A stretch of DNA of 64,000 nucleotides from JAMDEO01 sp963775295 (GTDB lineage: Bacteria; Actinomycetota; Thermoleophilia; RBG-16-64-13). Both the position numbers and the translations under genes were made by a program. Position 1 is the first letter of the stretch; every line of letters begins with the position of its first letter. The stretch is taken from contig CAVZIK010000006.1 of the NCBI GenBank assembly GCA_963775295.1, positions 3,100,001-3,164,000 of the forward strand, read 5' to 3'. A model generated the notes under the pieces. It was not told where the DNA came from, searched no databases, and worked only from the letters and a program-made list of their open reading frames with translations. Of this stretch, positions 25,238-33,785 are shown in pieces.

Positions 25238-26221
25238 ATGATCGTTGTTACTGGAGGAACGGGCCATCTGGGCAACGCGCTCACGCGCGCCCTCGTCGCC
25301 GGGGGGGCAACCGAAGTGCGGGCTCTGGTGCGTCGGGGAAGAAGCGCGGCATCCATAGCCGATCTCAACGTCCGGATAACCGAGGCCGACGTGCGCGATC
25401 GCGACTCGCTGCTCCGTGCCTTCCGAGGTGCCGACGTCGTCTATCATGCCGCTGGCATCGTCTCCATCGGCGGACGCGGGTTTCAGCGGCTGCACGAGAC
25501 CAACGTGGAGGGCACTCGGAACGTCATAGCCGCCTGCCTGGAGGCAGGAGTGAGGCGACTCGCTTATACCAGTTCCGTCCATGCCTTCGTGGAGCCGCCG
25601 TCCGGGACGTATCTCGAGGAATCGCACGACATCGACCCCGCACGTGTACGCGGCCCGTACGCCAAGACGAAGGCCGAAGCCACCCGACTCGTGCTTCAGG
25701 CCGCGAAGGAGGGCATGGACGCAGTCATCGTCTTTCCCTCGGGGATCGTCGGCCCGTACGATTCGCGTCCGTCTCACATGGGGCAGCTCATGCTGGATTG
25801 CGCCAGCGGGCATCTGAAAGCGGCTGTGAAAGGGGCCTATGACTTCGTCGACGTGCGGGACGTGGCGCTGGGACTGATCGCAGCAGCCAGAGAGGGCCGT
25901 TCCGGCGAGGGCTATATCCTCGGCGCACACAGGGTAACGATCGCAGGCCTGCTGAACATTGTGGAGCAGATGACTGGAACGCCCGCGCCCCGTCTGTGCC
26001 TCCCCCTCGGCTTCGCGAAGGCGGTGAGCCTGTTGATGCCGGCCTACTACCGGGCCCGGCGTCAGCAGCCCCGCTTCACCACCTACTCTCTCCACGTCGT
26101 CTCCTCCAACTCTTTGATGAGTCACGAGAAGGCGACGCGCGAGTTGGGCTTTTCGCCCCGTCCCTTCGAAGAAACGGTAAGCGACACCTTGCAGTGGTTC
26201 CGGCAACAAGGGATGCTGTAG
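25238..26221 (+). CDS. NAD-dependent epimerase/dehydratase (extended SDR)
   Basis: 327 residues from ATG 25238, preceded by GAGGGGG; an ATG at 25214 is possible. The N-terminus VVTGGTGHLGNALTRALV is the TGxxGxxG dinucleotide-binding motif. The active-site Tyr and Lys lie in GPYAKTKAEATRL, and the Ser/Thr lies in LAYTSSVHAF. It resembles dihydroflavonol-reductase-like or 3-beta-hydroxysteroid-like extended SDRs acting on sugar nucleotides or hydrophobic alcohols. The substrate is unknown. A short CAAGTG/CACTTG stem follows and the next gene converges. Confidence 0.92.
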   Translation: MIVVTGGTGHLGNALTRALVAGGATEVRALVRRGRSAASIADLNVRITEADVRDRDSLLRAFRGADVVYHAAGIVSIGGRGFQRLHETNVEGTRNVIAACLEAGVRRLAYTSSVHAFVEPPSGTYLEESHDIDPARVRGPYAKTKAEATRLVLQAAKEGMDAVIVFPSGIVGPYDSRPSHMGQLMLDCASGHLKAAVKGAYDFVDVRDVALGLIAAAREGRSGEGYILGAHRVTIAGLLNIVEQMTGTPAPRLCLPLGFAKAVSLLMPAYYRARRQQPRFTTYSLHVVSSNSLMSHEKATRELGFSPRPFEETVSDTLQWFRQQGML

Positions 26222-26284
26222 CGTCCTCGTCCCCCACGGCTCAAGTGAGCACACACTTGGGGGCCGCGTAGCTGAGACCGCCGG

Positions 26285-26932
26285 CTAGACAGCTATCTCC
26301 CGCAGAATACGCTCCATCATGATGGCCGAGCGCCCGCTGGGCCCGAAGTCGTCGAAGCCGATCATGTAAGCGATGTCTTCGGCCCAGTACACGCTGAAGT
26401 ACTCCCAACCCACTTGTTCGGAATCGACTTCGGGGCGGATCACGCCCTGAGCCTTTCCTTCCTCGACGATATCGGCCACAACTTGGACGTGAGCCTGGTG
26501 CCGGGCTTTGATCTCTCTGCGCAGGTCTTCCTGAGGCGAGGAGGCGAAGAACTCGTAGAGGGGGTGCACGAATTCGCCCTCCGATGGCCAATGAAGCTTG
26601 GCGGCCGCACGAAGATGCTCCAGCGCATTTTCTGCATGCGTGATCTCCCGGTCACTCAAAATGCGCATTGCTCGCTCGAACACGGCGTCAAGGGTCTCAA
26701 CAAGAATGTCTCTCTTGCTAGGGAAGTGTGAATACAGGGTCTTCTCGGCGATTCCAGACGCGGCCGCAATGCGCGCCGTCGTTGCCCCTTGCACTCCATA
26801 TTGACCTACCATCTCGATGGTCGCTTCGATGATGCGCTTCCGCCTCTGGGCGCCAGTCATTCGTCCGGAGGTCTGCTTCTGCGCTCCTACCGCCTCTGAA
26901 TCCATCATGCTTCCCTGTCCACCACTCTTCAA
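26285..26932 (-). CDS. TetR-family transcriptional regulator
   Basis: 215 residues. The DNA-binding domain at ~25-72 has the TetR HTH GATTARIAAASGIAEKTLYSHFPSK. The helical ligand-binding region follows and has no recognised signature. This regulator resembles the second TetR protein of this window (60595) in the HTH. It is the nearest regulator to the divergent substrate-binding-protein/corrinoid promoters at 29452-29599, which share a palindromic operator, so it is a candidate controller. That link is inference; decayed genes lie between. Confidence 0.92.
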   Translation of the reverse strand: MKSGGQGSMMDSEAVGAQKQTSGRMTGAQRRKRIIEATIEMVGQYGVQGATTARIAAASGIAEKTLYSHFPSKRDILVETLDAVFERAMRILSDREITHAENALEHLRAAAKLHWPSEGEFVHPLYEFFASSPQEDLRREIKARHQAHVQVVADIVEEGKAQGVIRPEVDSEQVGWEYFSVYWAEDIAYMIGFDDFGPSGRSAIMMERILREIAV

Positions 26933-27066
26933 TGGCTAGCTGATCATTGCGGGATGCGGTGGGAGCCAAGTGGCCGAGAACCGCATACGCCTGCTTTCAA
27001 ACCGTATCACACACAGCAAAAGGGGCACCTTCTGCGTCTGCCGAATACCGCGACCTCTCTCACCGT

Positions 27067-27230
27067 CTACGCCATGACGTTCTCCACGTCCACATCGATG
27101 AACTGCGCTCTTTCAAAACGCTCCTTCATGTCAAACGGGACCGTAAAGTCAAAAATGGCCTGATGGGCGTCGCCGGCCTGTCGAAGCATGGGGTTGTATT
27201 CCGGCCCTCGGTTGCGTCGGGGACAACCAT
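27067..27230 (-). pseudogene. Frameshifted small-protein remnant, family unknown
   Basis: An ATG at 27230 with AAAGGAG upstream opens a frame that must shift +1 after a few codons. It then reads a coherent protein tail including YNPMLRQAGDAHQAIFDF and FERAQFIDVDVENVMA before TAG at 27067. I do not recognise the family. It lies directly after the MoaD-like remnant and was probably the last gene of the former aldehyde oxidoreductase operon. Confidence 0.45.
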
Positions 27231-27246
27231 GAGTTCTCCTTTCGCT

Positions 27247-27435
27247 CTATCCACCCGCGACGATAGGCAACACCGCCGCTCCTGTGCCGCCTCTTTGCCC
27301 AGGTCAAAATGCCCCGAGCCCCCGAAGGTGGCGCAATCGCTGCTCAACATTCGTCCCTTCCGGAAGGCTTATCGAGTTCCCGGCCATAGCCCCCTTGCCG
27401 GACTTTCCCCACAACAGAACTTCGACTTCCGTCAG
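27247..27435 (-). pseudogene. MoaD/ThiS-like sulfur-carrier remnant
   Basis: The frame starting at CTG 27435 (good GGAGGGCGA upstream, so an ATG/GTG may have been lost) reads TEVEVLLWGKSGKGAM and then SISLPEGTNVEQRLRHL, as in MoaD-like beta-grasp proteins. After a frameshift the end reads VLPIVAGG-stop at 27247, the invariant C-terminal Gly-Gly that is thiocarboxylated in MoaD. About 63 residues remain of the usual ~85. Such proteins commonly sit next to tungsten-dependent aldehyde oxidoreductases. Confidence 0.65.
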
Positions 27436-27469
27436 TCGCCCTCCGTCCCGCGGCCCATCCGGATCAACC

Positions 27470-27752
27470 TCACTCAGCCGCGCATTCAAGGCCGAGTTCG
27501 GCGAGCTTCTGGCGACTCGGGACGCCGGTCGCCACATCCGTTCCTGTGAACTACCCGCAGGCAAAAGACCAACTTGTTGCCCGGTCCCGGCAGGTCAGTC
27601 CCGGGCGGCGCCTCGTCAAAGACATACTTTCACGCCGAGACCGGCCCCACCGATGTATTGCCGGATGATCTCCCTGGGAACCGCTTCCACGGTTGTGTCA
27701 TGCTCGTAAGGTCCATCCTCAGCAGATTCTGGCCACATGCGTCGGCAGCCAT
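27470..27752 (-). pseudogene. Aldehyde:ferredoxin oxidoreductase (AOR) remnant with internal deletion
   Basis: ATG 27752 has a strong GGAGGAACG upstream. Reading through two or three frameshifts gives GQNLLRMDLTSM, then VEAVPREIIRQYIGGAGLGVK, FDEAPPGTDLPGPGNKLVF and directly TGVPSRQKLAELGLECAAE-stop. The first pieces match the AOR N-terminus, including the GGAGLG turn; the last matches the extreme AOR C-terminus. About 500 residues of the middle, including the Fe-S and pterin sites, are missing. The family oxidises aldehydes with a tungsten cofactor and ferredoxin. This copy cannot function. Confidence 0.75.
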
Positions 27753-27840
27753 CGCCGTTCCTCCCGATCCCTAGGCAGAACATGCACCTATCGTGATTCT
27801 TTCACTTGCTAGAGTCGATGTACCGAACCCCACTAGCAAA

Positions 27841-27869
27841 TCCCCCTCCTCGATAATCGAGGAGGGGGA
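27841..27869 (-). terminator. Hairpin downstream of ABC substrate-binding protein gene
   Basis: TCCCCCTCCTCGAT and ATCGAGGAGGGGGA form a 14-bp perfect inverted repeat with a 1-nt centre (effective loop of about 5). It lies 88 bp past the stop of the minus-strand gene at 27957. Read on the minus strand it is followed by TTTGC, a weak T-run. Confidence 0.6.
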
Positions 27870-27956
27870 GAATAAGGGGGATTCTCGCAGTCGATCGCCA
27901 CGTGGATCCTGGCGGCCAAACCTCATCTGCTCAGGTTCGCGGAGAACCGCTGGCTC

Positions 27957-29279
27957 CTACCGCTTGTCCCAGGCGACAAACCATTGGAGCTTGCCCGTGG
28001 CCATGCTCTCTGGGTAGACAACCACCCGTTCTTGGTTAACCCACTCGAGGCCGAGGGGCGAAATATCGGAGACGCCTTTTGCGTCATAGGTGACGTCGCC
28101 CATGGTGGTGCCCTCGAAGGTGCCGTTGAAGACCTGGTCTTTCACGGCCGCAGGATCGGTCGATCCCGCCTTCTCGATGGCCGCGGCCATGATCTGAACA
28201 GAGGCGTAGTAGAGGCCGATGCTCACGGAATCGATCCCGTTGTGCGCGTCTTTGTATGCTTGGCCAAGTTCTTTGGCGCCCGTGTACGGAAGGTCCTCAG
28301 ACCAGAAGCCGTCATGACAGATGTAGTCGGAATCGGCCCCGAGCCCTTGCATAAACTGCACTGGCCAGAAGCCTTTCCACCCCATCATGTACTTGGGAGA
28401 GTAGTTCTGCTCCTTCATCTGCTTGGTGAACGTGATGCCGTCAGCGGGCGAGACAAAGCACACAAGGGCATCTACGTTAGCCTGCTTGAACTTGAGGATG
28501 CTAGACGAGAAGTCCTTGGCCCCAGGTGTGAACGTCTCGTAGACCACAAGGTTGGCTTTGTTCTCCGCCGCCATCGCTTTGACGCCTCCACCGAGACCTT
28601 GGCCGTCGGCGTTGTCCTCGGTCAGCAGTCCCCATCTTGTGGGCTGGTCGGCCTGAGGCTGCATTGCCACCATCTTGAAGGGCACTTGGGCAACGGCCGC
28701 AGGCGTGAAGAAGAGATCGGTGCACCACTTGTAGTTGTTAGCCCGGACCGTGTCTGTATAGGTTGTGGTCATGTCGAAGTAAACTTGATACTTCTCAGCC
28801 ACCGTGGCCGCCGACAAGTTGAGCGGAGTGACCTGCGTACCCAGGATAAGCTTGAGGCCCTGGGCCTTGATTAGCTGCTCCATGGCCGCGGCCGCGTCAT
28901 TCGAATCGCTCTTGTCGTCCATCAACGTAAGCTTGAGTTCCATGTGCTTGCCGCCGACATTGACTCCACCTTTGCCGTTGATGTCGGATACGGCCTTCTC
29001 CTCTGCCCATTGCTGTTCGACACCGGTCATGGCGCCGGCACCGGTGAGAGAGCAAATGCCACCGATCGTGATTGAGCCATCGAAGGCGACCGGTGCGACA
29101 GTGGTTTCAGTGCTGGCCGCAGCAGTCGTGGTCGTTTCAGCCGCCGGAGCCGCCGTTGTGGCGGTAGTTGCTGCGGTCGTCGCCGTGGTACCAGATCCAC
29201 AGGCAGACAGGAACATGGCCCCCATCAAACCCAGAGCGATTGACAGCAGACCCACAACCAGCATCCTCTTGCTTCTCAC
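27957..29279 (-). CDS. ABC transporter substrate-binding lipoprotein (branched-chain amino acid type)
   Basis: 440 residues. A lipoprotein signal peptide ends at LSACGSG (lipobox Cys ~27), followed by a ~45-residue Thr/Ala linker. The rest is a type I periplasmic binding fold (LivK/Peripla_BP_6) opening with ITIGGICSLTGAGAMTG and containing WGLLTEDNADGQGLG. Such proteins deliver amino acids, aromatic acids, amides or urea to ABC permeases. No permease or ATPase gene is adjacent, so it is an orphan or works with components elsewhere. Its promoter has the same operator as the divergent corrinoid-protein promoter, linking uptake to methyl transfer. Confidence 0.93.
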   Translation of the reverse strand: MRSKRMLVVGLLSIALGLMGAMFLSACGSGTTATTAATTATTAAPAAETTTTAAASTETTVAPVAFDGSITIGGICSLTGAGAMTGVEQQWAEEKAVSDINGKGGVNVGGKHMELKLTLMDDKSDSNDAAAAMEQLIKAQGLKLILGTQVTPLNLSAATVAEKYQVYFDMTTTYTDTVRANNYKWCTDLFFTPAAVAQVPFKMVAMQPQADQPTRWGLLTEDNADGQGLGGGVKAMAAENKANLVVYETFTPGAKDFSSSILKFKQANVDALVCFVSPADGITFTKQMKEQNYSPKYMMGWKGFWPVQFMQGLGADSDYICHDGFWSEDLPYTGAKELGQAYKDAHNGIDSVSIGLYYASVQIMAAAIEKAGSTDPAAVKDQVFNGTFEGTTMGDVTYDAKGVSDISPLGLEWVNQERVVVYPESMATGKLQWFVAWDKR

Positions 29280-29451
29280 AGTCCCCCTCCTTGGAAATCT
29301 CCGAAACCGACGCCAAGTTCCTCTGAGTTACCGGGTGCGTTCACTGCATAGCCCCCCTCTCGAGCTTCCCTGCCCGTCTTCCTGGCCTCCTCACGAGGAG
29401 AAGACCATTGGCGGGGTCGCCACAAGACCCGAGCCGCCCATGTCTGTGTAC

Positions 29452-29465
29452 CCAGTCCACACTGG
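29452..29465. promoter_or_regulatory. Operator CCAGT-N4-ACTGG, substrate-binding-protein promoter
   Basis: CCAGTCCACACTGG has 5-bp inverted arms around 4 bp. It lies 3 bp past the -10 of the minus-strand promoter, covering the expected transcription start. The same arms and spacer length occur at the divergent promoter. Confidence 0.6.
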
Positions 29466-29468
29466 CTG

Positions 29469-29498
29469 GGTATAACACGCTTTCTGCCTCGCTGTCAA
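29469..29498 (-). promoter_or_regulatory. Sigma70-type promoter for ABC substrate-binding protein gene
   Basis: On the minus strand TTGACA (29498-29493) is followed by an 18-nt spacer and TATACC (29474-29469). The -10 hexamer is identical to that of the divergent promoter. The predicted leader is about 180 nt. Confidence 0.65.
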
Positions 29499-29551
29499 AC
29501 TCCATCGCCTACTCCTGCCCACCCGCACAACCGCGCAGCCATGAGAGTTCG

Positions 29552-29580
29552 TTGACACGACCAGCGGCGAGTGGTATACC
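29552..29580 (+). promoter_or_regulatory. Sigma70-type promoter for corrinoid protein gene
   Basis: TTGACA at 29552-29557, a 17-nt spacer and TATACC at 29575-29580. The consensus -35 and ideal spacing suggest a strong promoter kept off by a repressor at the adjoining palindrome. The leader before ATG 29752 is about 165 nt. Apart from the two promoters and operators I see nothing else in 29280-29751. Confidence 0.7.
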
Positions 29581-29583
29581 TCG

Positions 29584-29599
29584 GCCAGTGATCACTGGC
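29584..29599. promoter_or_regulatory. Operator GCCAGTGATCACTGGC, corrinoid-protein promoter
   Basis: A 16-bp perfect palindrome beginning 3 bp after the -10, over the likely transcription start. The core CCAGT-N4-ACTGG repeats at the divergent promoter in the same position relative to its -10. This points to one dimeric repressor controlling both units. Confidence 0.7.
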
Positions 29600-29751
29600 T
29601 AGCCAAGCGATGGTGCTCCCGGTCTTGCGGGCCATGACTCGGCCCGAGTCTTGGGTCGCGCCAATCCAGGCCAGGTCCGTCGGTGACAAGGCGTGAGTCC
29701 CGGCCTGTCGAGATTTCGGCCACTACTAGACGAGGCAACCAGGGAGGCATC

Positions 29752-30399
29752 ATGGCAGACGAAGCATCCATCCTTGAACGATTGAAGCGGGCCGTCATGG
29801 AGGGCGAGGAAGAGGCGGCGACAGAAGCCGCCACCGAGGCCGCGGCAGCGGGCATCGATCCCCAGAAGGCCATCATGGAGGGACTCGCGGCCGGCATGGC
29901 CGAGATGGGACGTCTCTACGAAGAGGGCGAGTGCTACGTGCCGGAGCTCATGGTGTCCTCCGAAGCCCTCTACGCCGGACTCGCGATCCTGCAGCCACTC
30001 GTCATCCAGACCGCCGAAGTCAAGAGCGCGCGAGGGGTGGCCGTCATCGGGGCGGTGCAGGGAGACATCCACGACATCGGCAAGAACCTGGTGAAGATGA
30101 TGCTCGAGGTATCGGGTCTTGAGGTCCACGATCTCGGACGCGACGTGGAGATGGAGAGCTTCATCGAAGAATGCCAGAGGGTGAATGCCGATCTGCTCTG
30201 TCTCTCCGCTCTTATGACAACCACCATCATCGCCATCAAGGACTACATGCCCGAGTTCAAGGCCAAGCTCCCCAACACCAAGATCATGATCGGGGGAGCG
30301 CCCCTTAACCAACAGCTGGCCGATGATTGGGGCGCCCACGGCTACGGGGAAAACGCGATGGAGGCTGCCCGGGTCGCCACCCGGCTGCTGGGGGTGTGA
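29752..30399 (+). CDS. Corrinoid (B12-binding) methyltransferase protein
   Basis: 215 residues from ATG 29752 (AGGGAGG upstream). Residues ~5-90 are the four-helix cap domain of methyltransferase corrinoid proteins (MtaC/MtbC/MttC and MetH types). Residues ~95-212 are the B12-binding Rossmann domain with the base-off motif GDIHDIGKNLV, its His being the lower ligand of cobalt. The protein carries a methyl group between a substrate-specific methyltransferase and an acceptor methyltransferase. The next gene, starting 3 bp after its stop, encodes a UroD-type methyltransferase, a usual partner. No substrate-specific MtaB/MttB-type gene is present. Confidence 0.95.
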   Translation: MADEASILERLKRAVMEGEEEAATEAATEAAAAGIDPQKAIMEGLAAGMAEMGRLYEEGECYVPELMVSSEALYAGLAILQPLVIQTAEVKSARGVAVIGAVQGDIHDIGKNLVKMMLEVSGLEVHDLGRDVEMESFIEECQRVNADLLCLSALMTTTIIAIKDYMPEFKAKLPNTKIMIGGAPLNQQLADDWGAHGYGENAMEAARVATRLLGV

Positions 30400-30401
30400 C
30401 C

Positions 30402-31460
30402 ATGTGGTGCGATACGATGACCAGTGCTGAACGGATGGGCGCCCTCATGAGGGGCGAACGGCCTGACCGGGTGCCGGTTACCCCCATGATCTTCGGACAC
30501 ACGGCGATCGCCTGTGGTGTACCGCTGGCCCGGGTCTACGACAACGCTGAGGAGAGTTTCCGCTGCCAGATGCTGGCTCAGGAGATGTATGGCTACGACG
30601 GTGGCCCGCTCTACGCATACGCCTCGGCTGGCGCCTGGGAATTCGGAGGCGACATCGAGATGCCTCTTAAGAAGTATTCAGGGGCGCCGGTGGTCACAAG
30701 GACTCCCGTTCAAGACGAGGACGACGTGTACCCTCTGAGGGTCCCCCAAGACGTGTCCAAAGCCGGGTGCTTTCCCATTGCCCTGCAGTTCGCCCGCAAG
30801 CAAGCGGAATATGGAATGCCGGTTACGGTTCCGCTTCATGGTCCGTTCTCGATGACGGGCTCGATCTTGGGCGAGGAACGTATGATGGCTTGGATGCTCA
30901 AGAAGCCCGAGCTGGTGCACGAGGTCCTACGGAAAGTGGCTGAGTTCCAAATCAAGGTAGCCGAATACTACGTGAAGGAATTCGGAGTGGAGCAGTTGAT
31001 GGGTTTTCAGGGAGAGGCAACGTCTTCCAATCGGCTCATCTCTCCCAAGCAGTTCGAAACCTTTGTCCTCCCTTACCTGCGGAAGGTCAACGAGCGGATC
31101 CTCGAACTGGGGATCGGGAGTTGCGTTTTTCATATCTGCGGCGAACAAAACAAGAACCTGCAATATTGGCAACAGGTTCCGATGACGAGGCAGACTATTC
31201 TCAGTTTCGGCCGTGAGGTCAACCTGGCCACGGCCATGGAGATGTTTCCGGAGCAGATCGTGGCGGGGAACGTCGATCCCACGCTCATTCAGGAAGGCAG
31301 AGCCGAAGAGGTGCTGGGGCAGTCTCGCGAATGTATCGAGACGGCGAAGTATCATCAGGGGGGCTTCATCCTCATGGCCGGATGCGACGTGCCTCCGCAG
31401 GCGCCTCCCGTGAACGTGTTCCAGTTGGTCAAAGCCGCGAGGGAGTATGGGAGGTACTAG
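30402..31460 (+). CDS. UroD-family corrinoid methyltransferase (MtaA/CmuA-like)
   Basis: 352 residues from ATG 30402; ATG 30417 is an alternative. The chain has the uroporphyrinogen-decarboxylase (alpha/beta)8 fold, opening MTSAERMGALMRGERPDRVPV. The zinc-type ligands of methylcobamide methyltransferases are present: His and Cys in FHICGE, and a later Cys in LMAGCDVPP. Enzymes of this group move a methyl group to or from a corrinoid protein, here presumably the one encoded just upstream, with a thiol or tetrahydrofolate as partner. True UroD of heme synthesis lacks the HxC pattern. The two genes are almost certainly one unit. Confidence 0.93.
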   Translation: MWCDTMTSAERMGALMRGERPDRVPVTPMIFGHTAIACGVPLARVYDNAEESFRCQMLAQEMYGYDGGPLYAYASAGAWEFGGDIEMPLKKYSGAPVVTRTPVQDEDDVYPLRVPQDVSKAGCFPIALQFARKQAEYGMPVTVPLHGPFSMTGSILGEERMMAWMLKKPELVHEVLRKVAEFQIKVAEYYVKEFGVEQLMGFQGEATSSNRLISPKQFETFVLPYLRKVNERILELGIGSCVFHICGEQNKNLQYWQQVPMTRQTILSFGREVNLATAMEMFPEQIVAGNVDPTLIQEGRAEEVLGQSRECIETAKYHQGGFILMAGCDVPPQAPPVNVFQLVKAAREYGRY

Positions 31461-31604
31461 TATCGCTTCATCCGACTATCCCACTGCGGCCGTCCGCGGA
31501 GCACACCGGGTATATCAAGACCGAAGACCCGCGCGAGCATCCGTCGGCTTTCGCCCAATCCCCGGGCAAGAGCACAACTCCTCCATTAACAAGGAGCAAG
31601 AAAG

Positions 31605-33707
31605 ATGACCGTCGATCACGAGAACCGCATCGTCCGCACTTTCTGCCAGGAATGCCACAACGGCTGCGGCATGGACGTTCACGTCGAGGGAGGGGTAGCG
31701 GTGCGGGTTGAAGCCGCCCCCGACTCCCGCGGCGCGTCGAAAGGCTTCTGCACGCGAGCGCAGGCGAGCCTGGAGCGCCTCTACTCCCCCAGCCGCCTGC
31801 TCTACCCGCAGAAGCGGACGGGTGAGAAGGGCGAGGGCAAGTGGGAGCGGATCTCCTGGGATGAGGCGCTGGACACGATAGCCCGGAAGTTCGCCGAGGC
31901 CAAGGAGCAACACGGCGCGGAATCGGTGTGCCTGGCGAAGGGCATGTACAGCCGAACCGCCGACTACGTTTCCCGATTGGGCAACGTCTTCGGTACCCCC
32001 AATGTCACGAGCATCGACAACACCTGCTACATCCCGAGTGCGGCCGGCCGGCTGATGACATACGGCTTCGACGGTTCGCCCGACATCGCCAGCGCTCCCG
32101 AATGCATCTTGTTGTGGGGCAACAGTCCCAATCCGCGGATGGGGGAAGACGGCAAGCTCATCGTGGTTAACACGTTGGAGACCGCTGCGGCCAAAAGAGC
32201 GGACATCTGGCTGCGACCGCGACCGGGGAGCGACCTGGCCCTGGCGCTGGGCATCCTCAACGTGATCGTCAACGAGAAGCTCTACGATCAAGACTTCGTC
32301 GAAAGTTGGACCGTCGGCTTCGACGCGCTGGAGCGGCACGTTCAGGTGTATTCGCCGGAGAGGGTGGCCGAGATCACCTGGGTCCCCGCCGAAGACATTG
32401 TCGCGGCGGCGAGGCTCTTCGCGAGCTACCGTCACGCCTGCCTGTGGAACGGAAACGCCAGCGAGGATACGTACAACAGCACCCAGTGCGCTCGGGCGTT
32501 CGCCATCATACAGTCGATCTGCGGAACACTGGATATACCGGGCGGTACCGCCCACATCCGGGGCACGATCCTCTACGAAGGCACCGGCAAGGATATCCTC
32601 CGCCACATGCTGCCGCCCGAGCAGCAACTTAAGAAGCTCGGCGGCGACGCGGGCTATCTGCCGCCCCACGACCTCTGGGATCCCATCGTCTGCAAACCCA
32701 TTGAGGTCCACCCTCAACACGTGCTGACGGCCATCCTCGAGAGAGAGCCCTACCCCATCCAAGCCCTGGGTATATTCGGCAGCAATCCCGTGATCACCTG
32801 GAGCGACTCGAGAAGGGTGCGCGAGGCCCTCAAGAAAGTTGACTTCCTCGCGGTCGCCGACCTCATCATGACACCCACGGCGGCTCTGGCCGACATCGTG
32901 CTGCCCGTCGCATCCTACCTGGAGACCGACGCAGTGCTGGTCAAGATGGGTGGAGGCGTGTGCTTCCTGGAACCGCAACAGAAGGTCGTCCAGATCGGCG
33001 AGTGCCGGTCGGACCTCGAGATCCTCAGCGACCTCGCGGCGAGATTGGGGGTCGGAGAGTACTTTGCCGATGATCTGCAAACGTTGCTCGACGACTACCT
33101 CAAGCCCGTGGGCATTACCTTTGACGAACTCCGCAGGCGCCCCGGTCTCCCCTCCTCCGCGGTGCGCTACCGAAAATACTTGGACGAGGGTTTCAATACT
33201 CCTTCGGGCAAGGTGGAGTTGTATTCCAGCCTGTGCGAGCAGTGGGGCTACGAGCCGCTGCCCGCTTATCACGAGCCGACGGAAACCCCGTTCAGCGCGC
33301 CCGAGATGCTCAGGGAATACCCGCTCGTCCTCACCAACTGCCACGAGGAGAACTACGTCCATTCTCAGGACCGTTATCTCCGGGAGATACGCAAGCGGAA
33401 GCCCGACGCACTCGTGAATATCCATCCTCTGACGGCGGCGGCCCTCGGCGTCGCCGAAGGCGACGAGGTCTTTATCGAGAACAAGCGTGGTCGGATACGG
33501 CAAAAAGCGTCGCTCGACCCGGGAATAGACCCCAGAGTGGTGAGCGTCGGCTACGGCTGGTGGTATCCGGAACTGGGCGCATCCAAAGGATATGGCTGGG
33601 ATGCCGCGAATCTCAACATCCTCACCGATGATGCTCCGCCGTACAGCCCCGAGATGGGCTCTCCCAAAATGAGGGGCTTCCTCTGCAAGGTCTACAAGGC
33701 TGAGTAG
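31605..33707 (+). CDS. Molybdopterin oxidoreductase (DMSO reductase superfamily)
   Basis: 700 residues, no Tat or signal peptide, so cytoplasmic. The N-terminal [4Fe-4S] motif is CQECHNGCGMDV with the fourth Cys in KGFCTRAQ. The metal-ligand region near residue 140 reads SIDNTCYIPSAAGR, so Cys is the probable Mo/W ligand, as in formate dehydrogenases, NapA and acetylene hydratase. The C-terminal cap domain starts near TNCHEENYVHSQDRYL. The subfamily resembles anaerobe enzymes with unassigned substrates that act without a close membrane subunit. It lies 145 bp after the corrinoid methyltransferase pair with AAGGAG upstream, and may serve the same pathway. Confidence 0.93.
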   Translation: MTVDHENRIVRTFCQECHNGCGMDVHVEGGVAVRVEAAPDSRGASKGFCTRAQASLERLYSPSRLLYPQKRTGEKGEGKWERISWDEALDTIARKFAEAKEQHGAESVCLAKGMYSRTADYVSRLGNVFGTPNVTSIDNTCYIPSAAGRLMTYGFDGSPDIASAPECILLWGNSPNPRMGEDGKLIVVNTLETAAAKRADIWLRPRPGSDLALALGILNVIVNEKLYDQDFVESWTVGFDALERHVQVYSPERVAEITWVPAEDIVAAARLFASYRHACLWNGNASEDTYNSTQCARAFAIIQSICGTLDIPGGTAHIRGTILYEGTGKDILRHMLPPEQQLKKLGGDAGYLPPHDLWDPIVCKPIEVHPQHVLTAILEREPYPIQALGIFGSNPVITWSDSRRVREALKKVDFLAVADLIMTPTAALADIVLPVASYLETDAVLVKMGGGVCFLEPQQKVVQIGECRSDLEILSDLAARLGVGEYFADDLQTLLDDYLKPVGITFDELRRRPGLPSSAVRYRKYLDEGFNTPSGKVELYSSLCEQWGYEPLPAYHEPTETPFSAPEMLREYPLVLTNCHEENYVHSQDRYLREIRKRKPDALVNIHPLTAAALGVAEGDEVFIENKRGRIRQKASLDPGIDPRVVSVGYGWWYPELGASKGYGWDAANLNILTDDAPPYSPEMGSPKMRGFLCKVYKAE

Positions 33708-33785
33708 TATGTAGGCCCGTATAGTGGGGGTACTGCAAAACCATAAAAATTACGTTCACCCTTAGCCTGATAGGCGCGACGGCGT

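Noticed and set aside
26947..27549. 200-codon plus-strand open frame between TetR and the substrate-binding protein
   Set aside because: Low-complexity, no motif. The minus strand over the same span shows readable AOR, MoaD-like and other remnants, which explains it better.
31515..33503. 662-codon open frame antisense to the molybdopterin oxidoreductase
   Set aside because: It mirrors the codon structure of the real gene on the plus strand, has no recognisable domain or ribosome-binding site, and is an artefact of high GC.
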